Assembly: GCA_904066235.2 (NCBI GenBank)
Contig: CAJFCV020000001.1
Location: forward strand, 10,225,291 to 10,289,290
DNA from: Bursaphelenchus xylophilus
Taxonomy: Eukaryota > Nematoda > Chromadorea > Rhabditida > Aphelenchoididae
Reading direction: 5' to 3'
DNA length: 64,000 bases
Shown here: positions 12,245 through 23,700 of the stretch, piece by piece
Numbering within the stretch: the stretch's first letter is position 1
How the letters are laid out: each line of letters opens with the position of its first letter
The notes under the pieces: model-generated
What the model saw: the letters and a program-made list of their open reading frames with translations, nothing else
The model's database searches: none
Told to the model about the DNA's origin: nothing
Made by a program: the position numbers and the translations under genes

Positions 12245-13335
12245 ATGATGGAAGAAGCCCAATACGATGTTCCCTGGGAATTCAAACTCCGCAATAGCCT
12301 GAACGCCTTGAAGGCGCGACCTCAATCCGCGGGACCCGAGCCGGGGCCCTCTCATTTCTCCGATCTCATCGCTTCCCATCATCGCGACACTTCGACGGGC
12401 TCTTTTTCCTCCGCCAAAGCTGTGCCCAACTCCTCGCCGGTTCGCGTAAAATTCATCAACACCCCTTCTCCACCCGCCAATGAACGAGGCCAACGGCAAG
12501 CCAGTGTTCAACGACGACAGCACGAATATTATCCGAGGGTCAACATTGGGGGTAAGTGGAACATAAATGGTGTAACCGTTGTGTTTGAGGGTTAGCTTGT
12601 GTTGAAAACGTCTATACAATGGAGCCTCCGTATAACGAGCGGCAAGGTAAGGGGAAATCGGAGAGGTCGTTGTGGAGGGGGCTCGTTGTATAGAAGTTTT
12701 TTTCAAAGCCCCAAATTAGATTTTGGAAAAGGAATTGAAAATTTTTTTAGTAATTAAACATTAATATTCAAATTTTTCAGTAGATCAAAGTACTGACACT
12801 CAATTCCATCACAAACCGCACAAAAGTACGCCGATTCTATTTTCGGAAACGCCTCAGGCAGAACGAAGACATCGCTCAAAGTTCGACGAAAAAGCAATGA
12901 TTCACGAAAATATGGACCGCGTTGAAGCCGAGAAAATACTTTCTAATGGTACGTTTTGTCATTTAATTAGTGTTTAGAACATCTACAATACTTGTTAAAT
13001 TCTAAAATAGACATTTTTATAAATTTTGACACAAAATAAGGTCCATTCTCACCTAAAACAATGTAATTCCAGGTCAAGTCGGTGATTATCTTCTCCGCCA
13101 ACGCCCTGAAGGCAACTTGGCCATGTCCTTGAGAGGCCAGAAGGCCGTCTTGCACATCAAATTGGAGCAGCGCAATGGAAAATGGATTCTGGGAGAAGGT
13201 CCCGAGTTCAGATCTTTAGGGTCCGTCCTCCGATGCTATCGAAATTCGGAGCTTCCGATTAAAAACGCGGAAAATGTGCGGCTAAGAGAGCCCGTAAGGA
13301 CCGATGAAATCCACATTGTCACTCAAAAATTGTAA
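12245..13335 (+). CDS. SHB-like SH2 adaptor protein
   Basis: Three exons (12245-12551, 12781-12948, 13073-13335) join in phase to give 245 residues. The C-terminal 90 residues are an SH2 domain. It starts near residue 147 with the EAE helix and has the phosphotyrosine-binding motif GDYLLRQR (the FLVR-type arginine is residue 167), the HIKL strand and the LPI segment near the end. The fit is best to the SHB/SHD/SHE/SHF adaptor family. That family also carries YxxP-type motifs upstream, and here YDVPWE lies at residues 7-12. The middle is low-complexity Ser/Pro/Arg. Such adaptors link phosphotyrosine receptors to other signalling proteins and have no enzyme activity. The frame is open upstream to 12185, so the start could be earlier. 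An AATAAA lies at 13575-13580. SHC is a less good alternative. Confidence 0.82.
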
Positions 13336-13619
13336 AAAATTAGAATTGTTAATCGAGCTTACAATGACCCAAAATACCGTACTTTCCACGATTTGTGGCC
13401 ATTTTTACTTTGTAACCAAAAGATTTTATTTCCTTTTATATTGTACTAGACTCTACTTTGATTCCTTTGCTTGTTATTTTACAAAATTATAAATATTTTG
13501 GCTAGGAAATTGCGTCTTTTGTCAGCCCCGTGCACCAATAGTTTTGTTCATGGTTAAATTTTTTATTTTTTGACAATAAATTTTTTCAAAATGAAATTTG
13601 ATTTATTTTTTGATACGGA

Positions 13620-16462
13620 ATGATGATGTTGCGGTCAATCTTCGGCCTTATTTTGATTGGTAAAATTGCCTTGGGAGATTATTATGGAGATGAAAGTTCG
13701 CGGCTTTTCTTTGATCCATTCAATTTTACACGTAAGTCTGGGAAGAAATAAGGGGAAGAATCTAGGTTTTTGAGATTGGAAATATTTTTTAAAGATGTGG
13801 AACACTCACAAAGTAAAATGCTTACAATTTATACAGTGAGGGACCGGATCCAGTAGCAAAAAACGTCCCCAAACCCTTCCCTTCTCTAAGCTATAAAAAA
13901 CTCCGCTTTGAAAAGCCCGCCTTGAAGGAAAGGGCGCGCTTTTCAAAACGGAGTTTTTTAGCTTACAAGGGAATGGTCCCAACGATCCGTGGGATCCGCA
14001 AATGAAACCTAGATATTCTGAAAGAGCAGGTAAAATTTAGTAGGAGACGTTTTGGTCCCTTCCGGGATGCAAAGTGGGACGTTTTTTGCCACTGGACCCG
14101 GTCCCTCACTGTAGACCATTTTTCACAAGGAAAGTACTTTTATGGGGGCTCCTACTTTTTGACGGGACATATCTCAAAAAATCAGAAAAAATGTGCTGAT
14201 CAAGGATATATAAATCTTAGCTGCCCATTTTAGGTTTTTAGGGGTGAAAACTTAATCGGAAGTTGACTTAAAGTCCTATATAAACCCCTTTTCGCTTGAT
14301 TTTTCACAGGTTTACAATTTTTATTTTGGCTTAAAATGATGTTTATTGAGTTTCTAAGACGTAATAAATCAGTCTTGGCACAAAAATTTATTTTTCCGAC
14401 CTTCATCTTCAAAAAAAGTTTATTTGGCCCAAAAGGGAAATCGAACCCGTGCAGCGTCCTCCCCCTAGATTCCCAGACTACGGCGCTAACCACTCGGCCA
14501 CACCGCTCTCTCCGAAGGTAGAGACCGACTGCGCTTTTTATCGTTTCGAATGCCTGCGCCTTTTGTAGGGAAATTAAGCCAGTTTTTGGGCATTTTCACC
14601 CCTAAAAACCTAAAATGGGCAGCTAAGATTTATATATCCTTGATCAGCGCATTTTTTCTGATTTTTCGAGATATGTCCCGTCAAAAAGTAGGAGCCCCCA
14701 TAAAAGTACTTTCCTTGTCAGAAATAATTTTGGACCGCGTTATGCAGAAATATTCGAAAAATGGAAACGAGAAAATTCGAAAAAATTATTTTCTCGGAAA
14801 TACTCTTCAACTAATTTTCGATTTTCAAATTTTTTTGAGTCTGAACTGCGGAGAAACGTCAAATTTTTTGCACTGTGCAGTAAATTTTTTTTCTAAAACT
14901 GGGCAGTGCGTCGTGAAAAGTCAAAAGATTTTTTTTAAACTATGAAATAACTAAAAAGTAAAATGCATATTTAATGCATACAATCTATTCCAGACCTTGA
15001 CTGTATTCCTGAGGGTGCATCCTTGCAATACAATTACTACGGTAAGAAGAACAAAACGGCCGAGGGAATCCCTTGTATCAAATGGGCGGAGGCCAAAAAG
15101 TTGATGAAGGGTGCAGTTGACCCGGAGAACGCGGTGTAGTAAGTCGATTGACAAAGCGTCTTTTCTGATTGAAGTTCAAAAATTTTGATGATATAAAAAA
15201 ATTCAGTTTCTTCGCTCAAGAAGATGAAGATCATAATCAATGCCGAAATCTGCGGCTAGACTCCTACAGACAAGTGGATGAGGTCAGTTATGCGATTGGG
15301 CATTTTTTTGTGGACAACCCGAGTACTCGAAAAGGCCCTTGGTGCTATGTTAAGGTAATGTCGGTCATGCGTAATATAATTTTTGCCTTTTTTGCCACAA
15401 AATTGATTTTCGGAAGCTTTAAACGTCCTGAAATGAGTTTTAATAGTCAATTCAGAGTGTTTACCATCTATATTATGGTTAGATGTTCCATGTGTAATAT
15501 AATTTTTGTCTTTTTTTCCCTTAATTGATCTTTCAGGGGTCCAAATTTCCATATAATGCCTCTAGAACCCCATCACGATAATTTTGTTCTCCTTTAAGAT
15601 TAAAAAGCCAGTAAAAAGCTGGTTCAACCAATACAACCTCCCAGTCCAACCTTATGCCTGCTTCCGAAAATGTCCCGGAAAGAAGATTGTAGATGATACG
15701 AAGACAACAACTACAACTCTATCGCCAAGAGACTTCTTTCATTACAACTTGGAGATGATTGGAAATCTGACCGACTCTTTTTTCGATGAGATTAACTTCG
15801 GAGATGCCGAGGCCTATCTTAATGTAAGTTTAGATCAAGGATTTTTTATATATTGTAAAAATAGGCTTGAAATGAAATTTGTGAAAGCTTAGAGGCAAAT
15901 TCCAATTGATTTTCCCTACAAAATTGGTTGATTTTCCCAAAAATCATTAAAATGTTTGGATTTCTCCTAAGGTTTCCTGTTATAATATTTCAGCCAAATA
16001 TGGAGTCCCATCGGAAAAGAAGCGAAGAATTCGAAAAGAATCAATATCGTCTGCTCTATGCAGGAAATGGCCTTCTAATTGTCGTATGCGGATTGTTGAT
16101 TTGCAGGAAGGTTTGTACTTATATAAAAATGAAAAAAGAAGAAGAAACTGAAGAAGAGGAAGAAGAAAATGAAGACGAGAATAATTCAAAAGTCACTCCA
16201 GGTCAAAGTGACTTGCCTGCGGCTTCAAATAATAATCTGCCAGACAATCCAGGTGAGAAAAATTACATTGCTTACCAGTTTTTTTGTGGCTTTTGCCTAG
16301 TGTAATATAATTTTTATATTTTTAAAATTTTTAGCAAATAATCCCGCTGCTTCGAGTCGTCCCGACATTGCCTCTGCTATCAACAACCCTGCGGCTACAC
16401 CTGGCCCCGCTCCGACGAATGAAGCCACTCCGAATAAAGAGGCTGCTGCGGCTAAATCGTGA
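13620..16462 (+). CDS. single-pass membrane protein with one kringle domain
   Basis: Six exons (13620-13731, 14994-15138, 15207-15354, 15599-15823, 15994-16252, 16335-16462) join in phase to 338 residues. Residues 1-19 form a signal peptide. A kringle domain follows, with the six expected cysteines at about 41, 65, 98, 132, 156 and 160 and the hallmark motifs NQCRN and GPWCY. A Thr-rich linker leads to a transmembrane helix (about 231-250, GLLIVVCGLLIC), then a cytoplasmic tail with an acidic Glu run and an Ala/Pro/Asn-rich end. One kringle plus one transmembrane helix and no kinase or protease resembles PIK3IP1-type proteins rather than ROR kinases or HGF-like proteins. Exon 4 has two in-phase acceptors (TTTAAG at 15598, or CTCTAG about 33 bases earlier). 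An AATAAA lies at 16488-16493. Intron 1 holds two transposon-like elements. The next gene starts about 300 bases later. Confidence 0.8.
13832..14113. mobile_element. TA-flanked palindromic MITE in intron 1 of the kringle gene
   Basis: Terminal inverted repeats CAGTGAGGGACCGG and CCGGTCCCTCACTG are bordered by TA on both sides (13832-13833 and 14112-14113). Inside, a second inverted repeat built around AAAAAACTCCGCTTTGAAAA folds back on itself. The size is about 280 bp, with no coding capacity. The TA duplication fits a Tc1/mariner-type non-autonomous element. Confidence 0.8.
14126..14717. mobile_element. TCA-flanked foldback element with tRNA-like core
   Basis: The arms 14126-14250 and 14593-14717 are near-perfect reverse complements of about 125 bases beginning CAAGGAAAGTACTTTTATG. 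A 3-base TCA flanks both ends (14123-14125 and 14718-14720), as expected for a target-site duplication. The 340-base centre holds a degenerate tRNA-like sequence on the minus strand. The element at 39952-40557 has the same TCA flanks, similar CAAGG ends and tRNA-like sequence, so the two form one family. It sits in intron 1 of the kringle gene and encodes no protein. Confidence 0.8.
14431..14510 (-). pseudogene. tRNA-like sequence, Ser/Leu type, degenerate
   Basis: On the minus strand there is a good A-box (TGGCCGAGTGGTTAGCG) and B-box (GGGTTCGATTTCC) with a long variable region, as in type II (serine/leucine) tRNAs. The acceptor stem does not pair and the anticodon stem has a mismatch with an over-long loop, so a functional tRNA is unlikely. 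It probably supplies an internal RNA polymerase III promoter to the foldback element, as in SINEs. Confidence 0.6.
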
Positions 16463-16769
16463 TGCGTGTACAACTATTCGTATTTACAATAAAATTGTCT
16501 TTGATATTGCTGGAAAGAGAATGTAGCATTTTAGATCATGCATAGTATAAAATATGGAGATTAACCCTTTGTTATAACGATAAAGGGAGTTATGTTTTTA
16601 GAGACTTCCTAGCGTTTTCTTCATGTAATTGTAAAGGTATCAAACATTAGGAGAATCTCGTTCCCGTTCTATCAATTTGAGGTTGTATTCAGCTTTTTTT
16701 ATGCCCAGAATTTTTGGTAGTCACTTGTTTTGACCAATTGAATGTTCTCCATTCGAATTTCATAGAAAA

Positions 16770-19700
16770 ATGGCGGGTGGTCGGAAGCCAGCAAAGAAAA
16801 AAAAGAAAGCTACTGCAAAAAAGTAAGTGATTTGCAAATGTTGCAAACTTATTTTTTGGAAATTTTGTTTCTTGGGTAGTCTTATTAGCCATATCTGACA
16901 TTAAAACTCAAACTTTTTAGATATTTGATGACAATTTTGTCTAGTACAATATAAGCTCGCTTGATGACTAAAATAATCCCCACCTTTGACAAAAATCTAG
17001 CAGCGATCAAATTTAGAGGTCGTAAGGGGTAGTGTGAAACTTTTCGAATTGAAAGGTATATAGATTACAGAGGTATCTTGATTTAAAATTTCAAAAAATC
17101 TAATTCTTCTCGTATTTTACAAGACCTCGAAAAGCCTCTAAACTACGTGTCGCACGTCGTCGAACTCGACCAGTCGGAGGAAGAGCTGGGAAGCCAAAGG
17201 TCCTGAAGGCTCGAGATGCCGTTATAAAAGCCAGAAATGCGAAGAAAAATGCGAGAAGGAAAGCTATTGCAGTAATGGGACTTCTTCAACTCGGGTTGAT
17301 GAAAAAATTGAGCAAACAAGAGAAGACTGGGAAGAGAAAAGTTCTCGACATTGGAAGGGTTTATGTGAGTATGAAAATACAGCATTTATTTTTGGTTAAA
17401 ATACAGCACTTACTTTCACTTTTCAGGACATGAAAATGACCAGTGACGAATTAAATCATCTAATCCGAGAGGTAAACCGAAAACTGAGGATGGAACACAA
17501 GGACGAATTGTGCGATATTTGCAGCAAAAATAATGCCTGGAGGATTTTTCTGAGGCAATGTAGTCATTTCATCTGCCTGCCTTGCATTTATTCGTATTTG
17601 AAGACCAAAATTGATGAAAATAAGGTAATTTTGGGAGAGAGTTTTTAAAGAAATAAGAAAAAATGCATAAGTAATAATAAAGTAAATAAATAATAAACAG
17701 TAAAATTACAATTGCAGGCGAGAATAGCCTGTCCAGTCGCCACATGTCATCGGAGAATCCACGAAAATGATGTGGACACCCTTCTGAATCCACAATTGAC
17801 GCAATTGGATGAGTTTTTGGGTCCAGCAGAACGTAAACGTCTTCGTGATCAGCATCACTTAACCAGCGTTAGATATGCCCTCGGACCTGAGGAGTGCATT
17901 GTAATATGTCCAGGTTGTGAGGTGAGAGAATTTGAGGGATTTTATAAAGAGTTTTGAAGGTCTTTTCGGGTTGAAAGTTTGAATTTTTTTTTGAATTTTC
18001 ATTGTAATTTTTGGGATTTAAAATTTTTTTTGTGTTTTGGTCATAACATGCTATATATATTAGCTCTACTTTTTGTCAACAAACTTCGATTCATAGTCAT
18101 CTTTTCCTAACTTTCTTTATTTTAGATACCATACCCATTGGAACCCGGATGTCATTATGTAAAATGCGCCAGCAAGAAGTGTAAAGCCTGGTTCTGTAGT
18201 GGTTGTGGTGCCAAGGTCGACAATTTCGCGCATTTTGCCCGAGGTAACAGCGGTTTTTTCAATTTCAATTTATTTCCGCTAATCATCTAACAAAAGTAGA
18301 GAAACGGGCCACGATTCGGGGCCAAGATGGGGATGTCACGTCGGTTCTCCAGTTCTGTCCCACCATGTTCAACTTGTAGAAGTTCTTAAAGTCGTCTTCC
18401 CAGCGCGTTCTTGGTCTTCCCAGCGGCCTTTTGGTATCGGGCTTCCAGTTCAGAAGCCGTGCTTCCCATCTTTCCTGGTCTCCTTCCACAATCTTCTTCG
18501 CAAATTTCCACTTCCTCTTTCGAGCTTCTTGAATCACGTCTTTCAGCTTGGTTCGGCCTCGAATCGTCGCGTTCGGCACCCGATCGATAAGTCGGTGGCA
18601 GAGCATATGCCTTTCCATTCGTCTGTGGCATCTGATCAGCTTTGTTTCGAACGATTTTGTCAGTGCCCAAGTTTCAGATCCGTACAAAAAGGCTGGTAGG
18701 ACACAAACATGCCAGAACTTGCGTTTCTTAGCCATAGGCGTCATCCGGCTTCGCATTAGGCTGCGGACTTTTCGGTAGACATTCCACGCTGAGCTTACTC
18801 GCCTATTTACTTCTGCACCGTGGTCTCTTGGAAGGTGTATACTTTGGCCTAAGTACACAAATGACTGTACTAGCCCCAGTTCCACGCCGTTGACCATTAA
18901 AGTCTGTCCAGTAGAGTTGGTGACAGCGGTTTTTTACGTCAACTTATGGATAAAAAGCGTTAAAATGTATGAATATTTAAATTTAATTTTTTCAGGGGGA
19001 AAGTGCGATATTGGCAGCACCGATATATACCGAATCGCGTATCTTCTCAGAATGCTCTTGACCATGTCCATTTTTGGCTTGATTTTGCTTTTGCCGGCCT
19101 TTATTTACGCGATGCACTTTATTTTTCCCTTCGTGGTTGGGTTTGGAATTGCATCGGCGATTGTTAGCTCGGCCAGAAAATGTTTTGACAACGTTTTCTT
19201 GAAGATCGTTTTGGTAAGGAGAGTTTTGGAGGCGAATTTTGTTCTTGCTTTTGTCATCTCATCATTTTGCGAAATTCGTGCTTTTTTTTGCCTCATTTCA
19301 GATACCTTACCCACATAAATTACCCATAAATATCTTCTAGGTCATCATAGCCATTCTTCCAGCATCTATCATCGGACTTATTTGCACTATTCTCACGGTT
19401 CCCGTTGGATTTCTCTTTTCGGTCCTTTATCTCCAATTGATGGCGTTAAGATGGATCCCAGCGAGTATAATGGCAAGTTAACTACTCCCTAAGGTTTATG
19501 ATGCATTTTTAATCGTCATTACACACGTTTTGTAGAATCGAATTGCGCTTTGGACAATCCGAAAAATCTTGAAATTGATGGGATTCGCTGCCGTTGATTT
19601 GGCCTCAAATGAAGGCGAAAGGGCCAAATTGATGGTGGATGTTGATGAATGGCAAGTTGCACAGGAGGCCAGCGAGAAAGTTGAAGCCGGTAAGCAAACA

Positions 19701-20281
19701 TCTTGGGTATTCTTGCGGCTAAAAATTGGGCTATCGGTCTGTCGGGAAAAAAACGGCGGATCGTCGCGCCTCGGAGTCGCTCATCATCGCTTTGCGACTG
19801 CAAGCTGCGACTTGGGATTTGGTGCGCGATAGCGGCGAGGCGAGACATTTTGCTGCGACGATCCGCCGTTATTTTTCCGACAGACTGATAACAGCGAAAA
19901 AACGTGAATTTTGAATGGAAAATTTAATTTTTTAGGGTAAAATATGATACTTTAAGAAGTTTTTGTCTTTATTCTTGACGAAGGTATATATTTTGAAGCA
20001 TTCTTAATGAAGTGCCGCATCATTCCCGACCAAAATCATTAAGTTTTGACATTTTATGGATAAAAGCGTTAAAATTTATGAATTTGTTGAATTATGGGCA
20101 CAGATGTGAGATAACGGCCGGAAAAAATAGATCTAAACGGATGGCACAGCTCATATTCAGTATTAATATTTATAAAAACTTGTTTTCAGATGACTTGAAC
20201 CAGCTCGAAGCGAAATTGGAAAGAATTTTGCAAGAAGATCGAGCCCGGCACAAAGCTTTGGCCGAAGGTGAAGATGCCTAG
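16770..20281 (+). CDS. RING/IBR-type E3-like membrane protein (RNF19-like)
   Basis: Nine exons (16770-16822, 17124-17364, 17427-17624, 17718-17921, 18126-18243, 18996-19213, 19341-19472, 19536-19689, 20190-20281) join in phase to 469 residues. Residues 1-98 are very Lys/Arg-rich. A C3HC4 RING follows at about 127-175 (CDIC, then CSHFICLPC, then CPVATC). Next comes one further zinc module (CPGC, GCHYVKC, CKAWFCSGC) ending near residue 270. Two or more hydrophobic segments (about 285-325 and 345-388) and an acidic C-terminal helix complete it. The RING plus IBR-like module plus membrane segments resembles RNF19/dorfin RBR ubiquitin ligases, but only one module follows RING1 where RBRs have two. 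Intron 7 starts with GC instead of GT. Exon 2 uses an unusual AAG acceptor; RBR translation could instead start at the ATG at 17430, just after an acceptor. An AATAAA lies at 20304-20309. Confidence 0.78.
18260..18919 (-). mobile_element. 5'-truncated RTE-type non-LTR retrotransposon
   Basis: A 660-base minus-strand insertion encodes the C-terminal end of a reverse transcriptase polyprotein (18283-18897, about 200 residues). Recognisable motifs are LPAFLYGSETWALTK, the CHRRMERHML region and PLGRPRTRWEDDF, typical of RTE/craniofacial-type LINE ends. The 3' end carries a short AAATTGAAATTG tail. A 16-base target duplication flanks it (18244-18259 and 18920-18935, one mismatch). The first copy begins with the GT of the host gene's splice donor, so the element landed 16 bases into intron 5 of the RING/IBR gene. 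No catalytic YxDD motif is present in the fragment. Confidence 0.88.
19732..19890. mobile_element. small TA-flanked MITE in the RING/IBR gene
   Basis: The 159-base element has inverted terminal repeats of about 34 bases beginning TCGGTCTGTCGG and ending with the complementary CCGACAGACTGA, bordered by TA. The inner part of the repeat reads CGGCGGATCGTCGC. It lies in intron 8 and has no coding capacity. The TA border fits a Tc1/mariner-type MITE. Confidence 0.75.
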
Positions 20282-20773
20282 TGAAACTCGTATTTTTAAA
20301 CAAAATAAAAGTTTTCTGAGAAACTTAATTCATGAATAGCTGTTTTGTGGGTGGTTGTCAATATCAAAAAATAACTTAAAACTGGGAACGGGCCTCAGGA
20401 GCCTTGGATAGGTTTCATCGTATAAAATGTCGCTATGCCCAGTATGGTCAGAAATGATGTGCTGATAGTAAAATAAATATCTCGGCAGTTTAAAAACAAA
20501 TCCGAAGCTGAAACCAATTCATCGAATGCTCGTATCTTACAATACATTTTTCAAATAACTTTCTTCGAATTTTCACGTTTTCTGAGAAAAATTTAACGAT
20601 TTTCGCCTTTTTTGAAAAAAAATTTCCGAAAACCGACCGGTAAGAATTCATTGCAAAATGCTTTTTCATCTTTGTCAACTTCAAAATTGTCTCTTTTTTT
20701 CGTCGGTTGGATCCAATTCTCTTATTCATCAAGTGGGCTGACCTTTATTTCGGTCGTTTTCTCTGCCAAGACC

Positions 20774-23700
20774 ATGATGATGGACTGTGAAAATTCGACT
20801 GGAGAGATCTACAGCGCCTTGGATCAGTTGGTAAGACAGCACTACTGTTTAGAAGTATTTTCCGCCGGAATTTGCTAAAAATGAAATTGTCATCGTTTTT
20901 ATGAACTTCATTAGATTTTTTTACAAAAAAAATCAAGAGAGCCCCATTTCTAGTCCTGCAAAACATGCCCTGAGGAATTTGCGGAGTTCGCTCAAACGCT
21001 TTCCATGTCCAATGTCGCCCTTTCGACCGGACTGTCCGACCCGGAGATGGATATTGTACTCGAAAATCAGGACAAATTGGGGAGAAAAGTGATGGCACAG
21101 ATGGATGAGGGCCAAACCGAGGATGAAACGGCTCCAGAGCTTGCAATTGCCGTCTATTGCGACGGTCAAAAGTTGTTCTATGATGAGAATTCGGTTACGG
21201 AGAACGGATTCAGCTTCTTTTTCAAGGATTTGTACCTGAAATTCAAGTAAGATTTGCTTCAAAACTTTTTTAATGCAGTGTAAACTGTTGCAGGACCGAT
21301 TCGACGGACGTTCTAGAGCTCCGAACCGATCATCCAACTCCATACATGGAGTGGAAAGTTGTGGCGCAGGTCCGAATCTCAGCCAGCGATGGAACTCAAA
21401 AGTTCAATCTGGTGGATGGAGATGTGTTTGGTCTGGGGAAGTACGACTCTCCAATTTATTTGGAGTTAGATCACTCCAAGGGAGAAGTCAAGGGTCTCAA
21501 GGTGGATATGAGGCTGATTTCATATGTGAGTTGAGCCTATTTTACTCAGATTAAATTTTCTGTAGAATGGTTGTTTTTAATGAAATAAAACCGGCCGATG
21601 GCTACAACTTGATCTCAAGATTTCTGTGAGACATTTTAGAGCATTACTAGCCATTTTTTGGGGCATGGAGGCATTTCTGGCTAAAGAGGAAGACTTGACC
21701 CACAACGAGTCAAGTCTCCCCTTCATAGCAGCGGAGCTGCAAAGACCGTTATTTTCACTTGCTAGTCCTTCAAAGGCTTTTAGCTGCGTACTTGCCTAGT
21801 AAAAATTCAACCTCCGAGGAAGATTTGGCCCAAAATGGGTCAAGTGTTCCTCTAAGACCAAAAAGTATATATACAGGGGTGGTCAGTGGGCCGCTCAAAA
21901 ATGGAAAATTACAAACGGGCCGGGCCCGTCACGGGCCGGGCCGCGGGCCTGGGGTTTTTTCCGGCCCGGCCCGTCTAAATTACAATGCCAAACCGTTGGC
22001 ATTCATTGTTTTCGCGCCGGGAAAATTAATTGATGTTGTTATAGTTGCTGTTTCTCAAGTTCTAAAACGTTTACAAGTCTATAGTTCCATTATAAAACCA
22101 CAAAACTATCACATTGATCCTTTACTAGCTATATCAACGCCTTTTTTTGCCTAAGTTTAGATCCCAGGCTTGGGCGCAGTTCGCAAAACCCTCTATAAAC
22201 GGGCCTGCACGGGCCGGGCCAGGAAAAAGACTAGACGGGCCGGGCCGGTAATTAGACGGGCCGGGCCGCGGGCCGAAAATCGGAAAAATAGGGTCCGCTG
22301 ACCACCCCTGTGTATATATTATTTGCAAAAATATGACTTGCAATATTACATTTCCAGTCCTTCGACAAGGTCAACCCTTCACTTTTCAAAGACACGGATG
22401 TTACAATCACTTTCAACGACGGCTTTGATGACTTCTATACGTACGGCAACCTACTCCAACTGCATTCCCATGTGCTTGGAAACATGGTCAAACACCCTCA
22501 TCTATTGGACGTTTATGGTCACCCAGTTATTCAGCTGACTCCAGAAGACCGAGAAATGGTCACCGAGTTGTTGGTGCATCTCTACCCCAATTCGCGTCCG
22601 ATTTATCCGAGATTTCGAACGCTTTGCCGCGCTGCATGGAAGTTCGAATGCTCTGCGGTCAAGTTCAGGATTGGAGAGTGGTTCGTCAAACATATTTCGG
22701 TGAGATTTGAAGATTTAAGTCAAGATTTTATGTTTTTACTACTACTGTAATTACAGTAATACTTTATAATTTTGATGCCACTATAATAATGTTTTCTCTC
22801 CAGTCGCACAAATCGACCCTTCTCGAGAAGATTCAGGAGGCTCTAAAGCTGGGAATCGGCGATGTGGTGATCCCTCGACTTGTTTTTGACGCCGTCAAGA
22901 ATGGAGAATGGGCCAAGCTGATTGGCCAAGTCGGCGAACCAAAGCAGTTGTTCCCAGCGGACGTCTACGACGAGATTATTGCACCAGCCTGCCTCTACGC
23001 TCGAAAACACAAATCGTTCGCCTGGCCCAAGGCCTCGGACCTCGTCCAAAGGTAAGTTTTGCCATGGATAACATAAAATTTTTGGAAAATTTTAAAATCT
23101 CTCTCCAAATTATATTTATAATAGTTTCAAAGATAACTGTAAGAATTACTGTGTCATAAGGCTCGTTTCAGACCCAAGGATGACAGCGATCCGTCAGTGG
23201 TTCGTCTTGTGTATAGTGGAGTCACTGTCCTTGCTCATCGCGGACTCCTCCAAGCCCATAATATGTCTCGATTTGGCGTCAGTGCTGCGACGGATCGAAA
23301 AGGTAATTAATTTTGAGGCATTCGAGTCGCTCATTACATTTCACAACAATTAATCCCAATTGAAAAGCGCTTTTTTAGCTAATCGTCTCAATTATTGATT
23401 GAAATTTTTGAACACTTCGTTACAAAAAGACGGTCCAACAAATATTATCACCTCTCACTTTTGAGGACATCGGCGGATTGGTTGAATAGTAAATAAGAAG
23501 GAGGGAATAGAGCTCTATCTGCACCACCTAAAATAATTTCTGCAGTTTTTACCGTTTGCAAGATATAGCCACCTTAAGTATTCAACAATTGCAATCTTTC
23601 CCGCGATCTAACCGACTTATAATAACGAAAAATCGCATGAAACTTGGAAGTCAACATTGACACATTCTTATCAAACAGCATGCAAAAAATCGCGGCACAT

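Noticed and set aside
12218..12706. 162-codon minus-strand frame.
   Set aside because: It lies antisense to the first exon of the SH2 gene and shows no family features.
14431..14510. Functional tRNA gene.
   Set aside because: A and B boxes are good but acceptor and anticodon stems do not pair properly, and it lies inside a foldback element; the same holds for 40134-40197 and 40304-40374.
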